A stretch of DNA of 64,000 bases from positions 150,022 through 214,021 of the forward strand of contig JADJLO010000015.1 in assembly GCA_016710075.1 (NCBI GenBank), read 5' to 3'. The notes beneath the pieces were generated by a model. The model was not told the DNA's origin and did not search any database. It saw nothing but the letters and a program-made list of their open reading frames with translations. The translations under genes and the position numbers were made by a program. This document shows, in pieces, positions 52,831-60,811 of the stretch (positions are counted from its first letter, which is position 1; each line of letters opens with the position of its first letter). Origin of the DNA: Acidobacteriota bacterium (GTDB lineage Bacteria; Acidobacteriota; Blastocatellia; RBC074).

Positions 52831-54861
52831 TTACTTTGTGGTTGAAACGGCCTTTATTTCAGCGGGTTTTGAGCGTTTGATGCCAAGATGAGAATCGAAC
52901 CATTCAAGCTGGCGATTGCTCAGGTCGATGACGTGATTGGGTTCCTGGATTCCATGGCCCTCGCGCGGGTAGCGAAGGAAGATGACCTCGACGCCGCGTT
53001 TTTTCAGGGAGCGGTAATATTGTTCTCCCTGGGCGATCGGCACGCGTTGATCGCGTTCGCCGTGAGTAATCATGAGAGGGGTTTTCACTTTTTCGACGAA
53101 AGTAATCGGCGACCATTTCCGGAACACTTCAGTGGCGTTCCATGGCATGCCGGTGAAGCCGTATTCCATCAGCCCCGGAATATCGCTCTGGCCGAAAAAG
53201 CTGTACCAGTCGCTGATTGCGGCATGCCCGATTGCAGCCTTGAACCGGTCAGTCTGTGTGACGGTCCAGAAGGTCATAAATCCGCCGTAACTGCCTCCCA
53301 TCACCAGCAGCCTGTCGGGATCGGCGACTCCATTGGCGATCACTGCGTCGACGCCTGCCATGATGTCCTTGAAGTCTTTTCCGCCCCAGTCGCCGACATT
53401 GGCTACGGTGAATTCGTGACCGTAACCTGTCGATCCCCTCGGGTTGGGCATCAATAAAGCGTAGCCGTTGGCCGCAAAGAACTGAGCGCGGCTGTTGAAA
53501 GTGTCGCTGAATCGGCCATATGGTCCGCCATGAATCTGGAGGATCAGCGGGTAGCGTTTGCCCGGCTCATAGCCCAGCGGTTTTACGAGGATCCCCTCGA
53601 TGTCCAGATTGTCGGGACCTTTCCATTTGATGACCGAGGTTTCAGCCAGCGAGAAATCCTTGAGCTGCGGGTTGATCTGAGTGATCTTCCTTGGATTGTC
53701 GGCCCTGTCTAGCGGGGCGATCCAGATATCATCGGATGAGAGGTTGTCTCCCATCGATATGGCGATCATGGATCCGGTGATATCGAAGGCCGCGCAGTTT
53801 CGATTGCCTTTTGTGATCTGTGCGATTTTGCCGTCCGAAACTGTTGCCTGGTAGATGTGCGTATAGACGCCGACGCCGCTGTTGAAGTAGATCGAGTTGC
53901 CGTCCCTGGACCATTGCACGATTTGGCCTGTCGATTCAATGAAATTCCGGGTCAGGTTTTTCGGGCTGCCGCCATCAGGCTGGATGATCATCAGATCGTT
54001 CTTTGCCGCCCATGATTTTGGGTCGCTGCTGCCGGTGTAGGCGATCCAATTGCCGTACGGAGACCATTGTGGATTGGTTTCAACACCTGGACTGTTAGTC
54101 AACTGCTTCGGTGTCCCGCCCTGAGCCGGAACGATGTAGATATCAGTGTTCCGATCTTCTGAAATATCGGTGTAGGTGCTCTCCTGGGTGCCGGTGCGCG
54201 AGACGACATAAGCAATCAATCTATCGTCCGGAGAGAACTGAGGGCTGCTGACGCTGTATGCCCCTTCGGTCAGGCGCTTCTTCTCTTTGGTCTCGACATT
54301 GATTGTCCACAGATGAGCGTATGTGTAATCGGCGTCGACAAGGATGGTGTCGAACTTATCCTTTTTGCGTTTTTCTCGTTCGGCTTTGTCTTTGGGAACA
54401 TCACGGGTGATGAATGCAATTGTGTTTGTATAATGAGACCAGGTAAAACTCTGAACAGAATTGTCTTCCGAGGTCAGCTTCTCGGCCTCGCCGCCATCCG
54501 ATGGAATGATCCAGATCTGGTTCGAACCGCCGCGATCGGCGAGAAATGCAATGCGGTCGCCATTGGCGGACCATTGCGGCGCGCTCTCGCCTTTCTCGCC
54601 GTTTGTCAGTTTGATGGCGCGCCCTCCATCTGATGGACTGATCCAGATATGTGAAACCCTGCGGTTTTCCTTTTGGTCCCATTCGGAGATCGTATAAGCC
54701 ACCCGCCTTGCGTCTGGTGAGATCTCCGGAGCGCCGGCTTGTTTGACCGCAAGGCTGTCCTCGATCGTCATCCGCTTCTGGGCCCGCGTAGAAATCGACA
54801 ACCCGGCGAGTATTGAAATTACAATAAGGGGTGAGAGAAGAAACTTCAGTGACTTCTTCAT
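52831..54861 (-). CDS. S9 family prolyl oligopeptidase-like serine peptidase (acylaminoacyl-peptidase type)
   Basis: A 676-residue protein with a signal peptide (LKFLLSPLIVISILAGLSIS). A TolB/WD40-like propeller (about 35-400) has repeated DGxR(I/V)A(Y/F) and WS blades. The alpha/beta-hydrolase domain shows ILQIHGGPYGRFSD (oxyanion HGGP), DRLLVMGGSYGGFMTFW (Ser in GGSYGG), MITHGERDQRVP (Asp) and YPREGHGIQE (His). It degrades peptides in the periplasm or outside. Its 5' end faces a paralogue at 55095 across a 233-base gap that holds a heptad inverted repeat. Confidence 0.95.
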   Translation of the reverse strand: MKKSLKFLLSPLIVISILAGLSISTRAQKRMTIEDSLAVKQAGAPEISPDARRVAYTISEWDQKENRRVSHIWISPSDGGRAIKLTNGEKGESAPQWSANGDRIAFLADRGGSNQIWIIPSDGGEAEKLTSEDNSVQSFTWSHYTNTIAFITRDVPKDKAEREKRKKDKFDTILVDADYTYAHLWTINVETKEKKRLTEGAYSVSSPQFSPDDRLIAYVVSRTGTQESTYTDISEDRNTDIYIVPAQGGTPKQLTNSPGVETNPQWSPYGNWIAYTGSSDPKSWAAKNDLMIIQPDGGSPKNLTRNFIESTGQIVQWSRDGNSIYFNSGVGVYTHIYQATVSDGKIAQITKGNRNCAAFDITGSMIAISMGDNLSSDDIWIAPLDRADNPRKITQINPQLKDFSLAETSVIKWKGPDNLDIEGILVKPLGYEPGKRYPLILQIHGGPYGRFSDTFNSRAQFFAANGYALLMPNPRGSTGYGHEFTVANVGDWGGKDFKDIMAGVDAVIANGVADPDRLLVMGGSYGGFMTFWTVTQTDRFKAAIGHAAISDWYSFFGQSDIPGLMEYGFTGMPWNATEVFRKWSPITFVEKVKTPLMITHGERDQRVPIAQGEQYYRSLKKRGVEVIFLRYPREGHGIQEPNHVIDLSNRQLEWFDSHLGIKRSKPAEIKAVSTTK

Positions 54862-54968
54862 GATTGCCTCCCGTGTGATCCGACGAATTTAGATTTTGCT
54901 GTTTGTGGAATATCTGGTACGCGCGGCATCATAGCTTTACTGCATGATACTGACAAGCCCGATACCGG

Positions 54969-55051
54969 GAGTTTTAAGTTTAATGTTTATTGATTTTTCA
55001 GACTGATCCGCCCCCGCCGGCTTTAAACTTGAAACATTAAACTTTAAACTC
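54969..55051. repeat. AAAGTTT-type inverted repeat between divergent S9 peptidase genes
   Basis: GAGTTTTAAGTTTAATGTTT (54969-54988) and AAACATTAAACTTTAAACTC (55032-55051) are reverse complements with one mismatch. The stem resembles the heptad parts of the element at 51963-52262. It is 43 bases upstream of the plus-strand peptidase start. Confidence 0.85.
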
Positions 55052-55094
55052 TTCCCCTGAATCGCCATGAAAACTTGAGAAATAGAGAATCGAT

Positions 55095-57191
55095 TTGATC
55101 AATCAATTAATCAGAATTAAAACCATAGGCTTGTTGTTTTTCATTGTCGCGGCTTTTGCAGTCGTCGGAGCGCAAAGCAAAAGGGCACTGGACTTTGAGG
55201 ATGTCATTTCGCTCAATCGTCCCGGCGAGGTGGAGATTTCTCCGGATGGCCGGAGGGTGGTCTTTGTCGTGACCTCATGGGATCGTGAAAATGACCGGTA
55301 CAATTCGGATCTCTGGGTTTCGTTCGATATGCGCGAATCGGGAGTGAGGTTGACCTTCAATCCCAGGCGTGATGATCACCCGCGCTGGGCTCCCGATTCA
55401 CTGCGACTGGCGTTCCTCTCCGAGCGCGGCAATGAGGGGGCGAGCGGGGCACAGATTCAACTCCTGAATGTTTATGCCGGCGAACCCGTGCAACTGACAT
55501 CGCATAAATCGCCCGTCAGGGACTTCAAATGGTCTCCCGATGGACGCTTCATTGTCTTTACCGCCGAAGAGCCCGCAGAGAACAGATCGAAGACCCCGCC
55601 GCCAATAGTTGTGGATGAAGATAGCAGCCCTTCGCAATTGTGGATTCTGGAGCCCGTCTCCAAACAGGTCAGGCAACTGACCCGGGGGACCGCTCACATT
55701 GTCGATTTCAACTGGTCGCCTGATGGATCGCAAATAGTTTTTACGGCGAGAAGCAGCTCAAAACTGATCAGCAGTCCTTCGACGGATGTCTTTGTCACTC
55801 CGGCGGTGATCAAAGAGCTTCCATACGATACGGCCGTCACCTCACGAATCACGAAAGGCAATGGCGCCGAATCAGATCCGAAGTTTTCACCCGACGGCAA
55901 GTGGATCAGCTATCTGGCCCACGCTGATGAAGACGCAAATACCGGCCCTTTGAGAATTCATCTCATTCCGGCCGGCGGTGGTGATTTGAGAGTCCTCGGC
56001 AGAAAATTCGATGGTTACATCAGCAAATATCAGTGGGTGGAGGATTCTCAAAAGATAGTCTTTCTTGCCGGCCTCGGCGTGAGGGCTCATATTTTTTCCA
56101 TAGGGATTGGCAATAGTCCGGCCCCACAGGCCCCACAGGCCCCACAGGCCCCACAGGCCCCACAGGCCCCACAGGCCCCACAGGCCCCACAGGCAATGAC
56201 GCGGGACGAAGGCGTGAGCTCGGATTTCTCGATGACCGCCGACGGGATGACAATTGTCTACATTCATGAGAATCCACGCATGCCTGCGGAGGTCGTTTAC
56301 CTCAGCTCAAGGATAATGATCCCGGTCCTTATCACAAGGCTTAACCCGCAGATTGAGCCCGTCGCCCTGGGTCAGGTTGAAACCATCAGATGGAAATCGA
56401 GTGACGGCGCCTTGATCGAAGGGTTGCTCTACTACCCGATCGGGTATCAGACAGGCAATCGCTACCCACTGATCACCTACATTCACGGAGGCCCCGAGGG
56501 AGCTTATACACGGGGACTCAATTCAAGCTGGATGGCTTTTCCACAGATTTACGCCGGACGCGGTTATGCCGTCTTCATGCCTAATTTTCGCGGCTCGTCG
56601 AATTATGGTGCAAGATTCGCCCAGGCAAATGCCAGGCTGGCAGGGAAGATTGATTACGACGACATCGTGACAGGAATTGACGATCTTATCAAAAAAGGAT
56701 TGGCTGATTCGGAGAGGCTGGCAATTGCCGGCTGGAGTTACGGCGGTTATCTAAGCGCCCTGATGATTGGGAAGACCAATCGCTTCAAATGTGCGGTGTA
56801 TGGCGCAGGCCTTTCGAGCGCGGTCTCGTATTGGGGGACTGCGGATATCGTCTCCCAGCGCGAGCGCCTGCATGGAGGAGTTCCCTGGGAGGCGCGAAAA
56901 TCGTATGAAGATCAGTCGCCCCTGACATGGCTTCGGAACGCGAAAACTCCCGCGCTGATCTTCCACGGCGAGAAGGACGAACGCGTCCCGCTGGGACAGT
57001 CTCAGGAGACCTACCGGACATTGAAACGCCTCGGAGTTAATACTCAACTTATCATTTATCCGAATGAAGGGCATGTCCTGACTGTCCCAAGCTATCAGTT
57101 GGACAAAATGCGCAGGGAATTCAACTGGATCGACAAGTTCATCGGCTCCAGGCAGCCGCATGGAGTTCCGCCTTCAGGCGGAACAACTTGA
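55095..57191 (+). CDS. S9 family serine peptidase with internal APQ tandem repeat
   Basis: A 698-residue paralogue of the divergent S9 peptidase. The start is TTG 55095 behind GAGAATCGA; no ATG precedes the signal peptide (IKTIGLLFFIVAAFAVVGAQ). The propeller domain (about 30-400) is interrupted at 343-366 by eight exact Ala-Pro-Gln units. The hydrolase domain shows TYIHGGPEGAYT, LAIAGWSYGGYLSALM (Ser), IFHGEKDERVP (Asp) and YPNEGHVL (His). The last residues (PHGVPPSGGTT) are encoded by a dispersed palindromic repeat, so the native end has been replaced or extended. Confidence 0.93.
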   Translation: MINQLIRIKTIGLLFFIVAAFAVVGAQSKRALDFEDVISLNRPGEVEISPDGRRVVFVVTSWDRENDRYNSDLWVSFDMRESGVRLTFNPRRDDHPRWAPDSLRLAFLSERGNEGASGAQIQLLNVYAGEPVQLTSHKSPVRDFKWSPDGRFIVFTAEEPAENRSKTPPPIVVDEDSSPSQLWILEPVSKQVRQLTRGTAHIVDFNWSPDGSQIVFTARSSSKLISSPSTDVFVTPAVIKELPYDTAVTSRITKGNGAESDPKFSPDGKWISYLAHADEDANTGPLRIHLIPAGGGDLRVLGRKFDGYISKYQWVEDSQKIVFLAGLGVRAHIFSIGIGNSPAPQAPQAPQAPQAPQAPQAPQAPQAMTRDEGVSSDFSMTADGMTIVYIHENPRMPAEVVYLSSRIMIPVLITRLNPQIEPVALGQVETIRWKSSDGALIEGLLYYPIGYQTGNRYPLITYIHGGPEGAYTRGLNSSWMAFPQIYAGRGYAVFMPNFRGSSNYGARFAQANARLAGKIDYDDIVTGIDDLIKKGLADSERLAIAGWSYGGYLSALMIGKTNRFKCAVYGAGLSSAVSYWGTADIVSQRERLHGGVPWEARKSYEDQSPLTWLRNAKTPALIFHGEKDERVPLGQSQETYRTLKRLGVNTQLIIYPNEGHVLTVPSYQLDKMRREFNWIDKFIGSRQPHGVPPSGGTT
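56121..56192 (+). repeat. eight tandem 9-bp repeats coding Ala-Pro-Gln
   Basis: GCCCCACAG is repeated eight times without variation, in frame, coding APQ each time. Perfect identity suggests recent slippage expansion or contraction. It lies in a loop of the peptidase propeller domain. Confidence 0.97.
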
Positions 57192-57250
57192 ATTCGCATG
57201 GAGTTCCGCCTTTAGGCGGAACTCCATGCAGGACTCCATGCGGAACTCCA
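57158..57250. repeat. palindromic repeat family B, overlapping a gene end
   Basis: A first copy (57158-57184, GCATGGAGTTCCGCC, TTCA, GGCGGAAC) covers the last codons and approaches the stop of the S9 peptidase. A second copy (57196-57229) is a perfect 15-base stem with a TTTA loop. Partial copies (ACTCCATGCGGAACTCCAT) follow to 57250. The same unit is in three tandem copies at 2722-2763. Confidence 0.93.
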
Positions 57251-57329
57251 TCTGGTCAAACCAACCCGTCTCATGTAAAATCCTAGTTTACTTTTTCTCT
57301 GTTCGTTATACATTTCAGGAGAATAATCA

Positions 57330-58559
57330 ATGACATCAGGCAAATTAGCGATTCTGGTGGGCGGAGGTCCGGCTCCCGGGATCAATTCGGTGATATCGGC
57401 GGCGACGATCAAGGCGATTAATGAAGGATTTGATGTTGTCGGCATTCAGGATGGGTTCAAGTGGCTGGTCAGGCGCGATACGTCATATGCGAGGCCTCTG
57501 GGAATTGACGATGTTTCAAGGATCCACCTTCGTGGAGGATCAGTACTTGGAACCGCGCGTGAGAATCCAACCAAGTCTGAAGAATCGATGAAGGCAGTGG
57601 TCGAAACGCTGACCACTCTTGGGGTCACGCATCTGGTAACTATCGGCGGAGATGACACTGCGCTTTCATCGAGCACGGTTGCGTCTCGATCGAACATTCA
57701 TACGGTTCACGTTCCCAAGACGATCGACAACGATCTTCCACTTCCGGCACACATTCCGACCTTCGGGTTTCAGACCGCCCGGCACGTGGGCGTGGAGCTG
57801 GTCCAGAATCTGATGCAGGACGCGCGCTCCACGCATCGCTGGTACATCGTGGTTGCGATGGGACGTCAGGCGGGGCACCTGGCGCTGGGAATAGGAAAGG
57901 CGGCGGGAGCGAGCCTGACCCTGATCAGGGAAGAGTTCGAGCACGAGACCGTGCCGTTCGCTCACATCTGCGACATCATTGAGGGCGCAATCATCAAGCG
58001 CCGCGCGATGAAGAAGAACTATGGAGTTGCCGTACTGGCGGAAGGGTTGATTGAGAAGCTCGATCCCAATGAATTGAAAGAACTGCAGGACGTCGAACTT
58101 GACGAACATGGTCACATCCGGTTTGCGGAGGTCGATCTCGCACGCAAGGTTAAGGTGGAGCTGCAGGGACGCCTTCGAAAAATAAGCATCCCCATTTCGA
58201 TCAGCAACAAAAATATCGGGTACGAGTTGAGATGCACCGATCCGATCCCGTTCGATATGGCCTATTGTCGCGAACTTGGGAATTCCGCAGTCAGATTCCT
58301 GATCGATGGCGGAAGCGGCGCAATGGTCAGCATTCAGAATGGCCGGCTGGTCCCGCTTCTGTTCGAGGATATCCGCGATCAGGACACCGGAAGAACCCGT
58401 GTTCGCAACGTCGACATCACCAGCGAAAGCTACCGCGTTGCTCGCGATTACATGCTCAGACTCGATTACAACGATTTCACGGATGTGAATGTCGTTGAAA
58501 AACTGGCTCAGGCCGCTAATCTGACGGTCGATCAGCTCAAAGAGAGATTCAATAAATAA
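57330..58559 (+). CDS. phosphofructokinase, PPi-type residues (copy 1)
   Basis: A 409-residue member of the PfkA superfamily, phosphorylating fructose-6-phosphate. KLAILVGGGPAPGINSVISA is the N-terminal phosphoryl-donor loop, LVTIGGDDTALSSS follows, then VPKTIDNDLPLP with the catalytic Asp, and VVAMGRQAGHLALGIG the sugar-phosphate motif. GGDD instead of GGDG and PKTIDND instead of PGTIDND are residues linked to pyrophosphate as donor in characterised enzymes, so this is probably a diphosphate-dependent enzyme. An AGGAGAATAATCA ribosome site precedes the ATG. A paralogue starts 42 bases downstream. Confidence 0.94.
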   Translation: MTSGKLAILVGGGPAPGINSVISAATIKAINEGFDVVGIQDGFKWLVRRDTSYARPLGIDDVSRIHLRGGSVLGTARENPTKSEESMKAVVETLTTLGVTHLVTIGGDDTALSSSTVASRSNIHTVHVPKTIDNDLPLPAHIPTFGFQTARHVGVELVQNLMQDARSTHRWYIVVAMGRQAGHLALGIGKAAGASLTLIREEFEHETVPFAHICDIIEGAIIKRRAMKKNYGVAVLAEGLIEKLDPNELKELQDVELDEHGHIRFAEVDLARKVKVELQGRLRKISIPISISNKNIGYELRCTDPIPFDMAYCRELGNSAVRFLIDGGSGAMVSIQNGRLVPLLFEDIRDQDTGRTRVRNVDITSESYRVARDYMLRLDYNDFTDVNVVEKLAQAANLTVDQLKERFNK

Positions 58560-58601
58560 AATAATCTGGCCTGGATGATTTAATTCAAGAGATATAATTT
58601 T

Positions 58602-59843
58602 ATGGCAATTAAAAAATTGGGAATATTAGTAGGCGGTGGACCGGCGCCGGGGATTAATGGAGTGATTACAGCCGTGACGCTGCACGCCATCGAGAAAGGC
58701 TGCACTCCGATAGGTTTTCATGATGGATTTCAATGGCTCTCGCAGCGCTATACCGACGAGCAGCACGAATTGACGAGGGATGAAGTAAGCCGCATCTATC
58801 TTGACGGCGGGACGATACTGGGGACATCGCGAGCGGCGATCACCGATCATGCAAGTTTCGAGAATGCCGTATCCGCGCTTAAGAAGCTCGAGATCGATGC
58901 TCTGATAACGATAGGCGGAGACGATCTGGTAGCGAGCACAGCAGCGCTTGCCGAGAAGGCGGGGGATACGATCAAAGTGGTGCAAATTCCGAAAAGCATA
59001 GATAACGATCTGCCGTTGCCGTCTCCGCTGACTACGCTCGGTTACGAAACTGCCCGTCACGTTGGTGTCGGCATCGTCAAGAGCCTGATGGAGGATGCCA
59101 AAACCACCGGCCGCTGGTATCTTGGAGTGACAATGGGGCGCCCGACCGGTCACCTGACTCTCGGAATCGGTGCGGCTGCGAGCGCCACCTGCACGATCAT
59201 TCCTGAAGAGTTTCCCGAAGGCGTGATCAAATTATCCGATATTTGCGATATCATCGAAGGGACAATCATCAAGCGCCGGGCGATGGGCAAAGGACACGGA
59301 GTAATTCTTCTTTCCGAGGCTCTTTCCGAACGATTCAGCAGGGAAGAAGTCGCGGAGCTTGAAGACGTCGATCGCGATGCCCAGGGTCAAATCCGCGTCG
59401 CCGAGATCGACCTTGGCCGCAAGGTCAAGAATGAGCTTCAGACGCGGTTCGAGAAGCGTGATATTAAAGTCACCATCGTCGAAAAGACCATCGGTTATGA
59501 GTTGCGCTGCGCTCACCCGATTCCTTACGATGCCGAACACGCTCGCGATCTTGGATACGCCGCAGTCAACTTCCTGCTGGCCGGAGGCTCCGGCGTACTG
59601 ATCACAATGCAGAATGGCGAGTTCACCCCCGTTCCTCTCCCTGATGTTATTGATGCCAGGACCGGCAAGGGCAGGCTGAGATCGGTCGATACCGGAACGG
59701 AAAGCTATCAGGTTGCCCGGGACTATATGCTCCGCATCGAGCCGAATGACTTTATCGATCAAGCCTGGCTTGAGAAACTCGCCAAAGCCGGCGCGATGCA
59801 GGTCGAAGAATTCAAGGATCATTTTGCACAATTTGCTTCATGA
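58602..59843 (+). CDS. phosphofructokinase, PPi-type residues (copy 2)
   Basis: A 413-residue paralogue of the preceding gene. The same signature positions are seen: KLGILVGGGPAPGINGVITA, ALITIGGDDLVASTA, IPKSIDNDLPLP and GVTMGRPTGHLTLGIG. Again the GGDD and PK(T/S)IDND combination predicts pyrophosphate use. Sequence identity is moderate and spread over the length, so the duplication is old. Two adjacent enzymes may form a heteromer, as in plant PFP, or act with different partners; this cannot be told from sequence. Cu/Zn SOD follows 66 bases later. Confidence 0.94.
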   Translation: MAIKKLGILVGGGPAPGINGVITAVTLHAIEKGCTPIGFHDGFQWLSQRYTDEQHELTRDEVSRIYLDGGTILGTSRAAITDHASFENAVSALKKLEIDALITIGGDDLVASTAALAEKAGDTIKVVQIPKSIDNDLPLPSPLTTLGYETARHVGVGIVKSLMEDAKTTGRWYLGVTMGRPTGHLTLGIGAAASATCTIIPEEFPEGVIKLSDICDIIEGTIIKRRAMGKGHGVILLSEALSERFSREEVAELEDVDRDAQGQIRVAEIDLGRKVKNELQTRFEKRDIKVTIVEKTIGYELRCAHPIPYDAEHARDLGYAAVNFLLAGGSGVLITMQNGEFTPVPLPDVIDARTGKGRLRSVDTGTESYQVARDYMLRIEPNDFIDQAWLEKLAKAGAMQVEEFKDHFAQFAS

Positions 59844-59909
59844 GAATCAGACCGGAAATTCGCCGAAAATTCGAATGAGAAATAAAACTACAAAGGAAAA
59901 GGTGATTTG

Positions 59910-60488
59910 ATGAGAAGGAAACTAGAGATCGTCGCTTTAGCATTGGCCGCAACGTTGATGCTTACGGCTCAGGCTGTTGCCCAGAATAAGACCAAGGACA
60001 AGGCCAAAACCTCGATGAAGATGGAGCAGGCTCCTGGCATTTCCAAAGCCGTCGCCGTCCTCAATCCGGCTTCAGGCAGCAATGTCCGCGGAGTTGTCAC
60101 TTTTACCAAAGATGGGAATATGGTCAAAGTAGTCGCAGATATTGAGGGGCTGACACCCGGCAATCACGGATTCCATATTCACGAATTCGGCGATTGCAGC
60201 GCCAAAGACGGTTCTTCGGCAGGCGGGCACTTCAATCCTGCCGGCGCACCTCACGGAGCGCCAGCGGATAAACAGCGCCACACCGGCGACCTCGGAAATC
60301 TTGTTGCCGGCCAGGACGGCAAGGTTCACGTTGAATTCTCTGACCCGATGCTCAAACTGGATGGAGCAGGGGCAATCATCGGTCGCGGCGTCATCGTTCA
60401 CGCCAACCCCGATGACCTGAAAACACAGCCGACAGGCAACGCCGGAGGCCGCCAGGCCTGCGCTGTCATCGGCGTCGCAAAACCTTAG
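59910..60488 (+). CDS. sodC: Cu/Zn superoxide dismutase, exported
   Basis: SodC disproportionates superoxide in the periplasm. 192 residues from ATG 59910 (an in-frame TTG just before it is less likely), after AAAGGAAAAGGTGATTTG. A signal peptide (LEIVALALAATLMLTAQAVA) precedes a Lys-rich stretch and the beta-barrel: GFHIHEFGDCSAKDG (two Cu His and the first Cys), AGGHFNPAGAPHG (bridging His), RHTGDLGNLVAG (Zn Asp), IIGRGVIVHANPDDL (Cu His, Arg-type electrostatic loop) and GGRQACAVIG (second Cys). All metal ligands are present. Confidence 0.96.
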   Translation: MRRKLEIVALALAATLMLTAQAVAQNKTKDKAKTSMKMEQAPGISKAVAVLNPASGSNVRGVVTFTKDGNMVKVVADIEGLTPGNHGFHIHEFGDCSAKDGSSAGGHFNPAGAPHGAPADKQRHTGDLGNLVAGQDGKVHVEFSDPMLKLDGAGAIIGRGVIVHANPDDLKTQPTGNAGGRQACAVIGVAKP

Positions 60489-60525
60489 ATTCCGTATCAG
60501 TAGAAGAGAAGAAAAAAAAGACGTA

Positions 60526-60745
60526 ACTGCTCAGCCCCTTAGTATTTGATGGATTAAGCGGGAATAAAGGTCTTTTTCAACGCCAAGAACGCCAAGGATG
60601 GATAGCCCATGATTTGGCCTGACATCTCGATTTTAGCCGGTTTTAAAAGTAAATTATGAATCACTCCCCGAAATCCTCTTGGCGTTCCTGGCGTTGAAAA
60701 AGACCTTTATTCCCATTTAATCTAAAGAACAGGGGCTGAGCAGTT
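60526..60745. repeat. large inverted repeat with CGCCAAGAACGCCAAG arms
   Basis: Inner arms 60561-60597 and 60678-60714 pair over 37 bases with one mismatch; outer arms AACTGCTCAGCCCCT (60526-60540) and AGGGGCTGAGCAGTT (60731-60745) pair perfectly. The arm end CGCCAAGAACGCCAAG is shared with the element at 51963-52262. It lies in the convergent gap between sodC and the HpnI fusion gene. Confidence 0.95.
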
Positions 60746-60767
60746 ACAAAAAGTATAGACAATACAA

Positions 60768-60797
60768 GATTACGAAACAGACGAAAAAATTCAGGGG
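60768..60797. repeat. single copy of dispersed repeat family A
   Basis: GATTACGAAACAGACGAAA at 60768, continuing AAATTCAGGGG, matches the left arm of the 25345 copy. It lies 14 bases from the stop of the HpnI fusion gene, next to the large inverted repeat. Confidence 0.9.
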
Positions 60798-60811
60798 TAA
60801 ATAAGCAGGAT

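Noticed and set aside
56121..56192. Short regular repeats suggestive of a CRISPR-like or VNTR locus
   Set aside because: The 9-base units are contiguous without spacers and lie in frame inside a peptidase gene; no cas gene is in the window.
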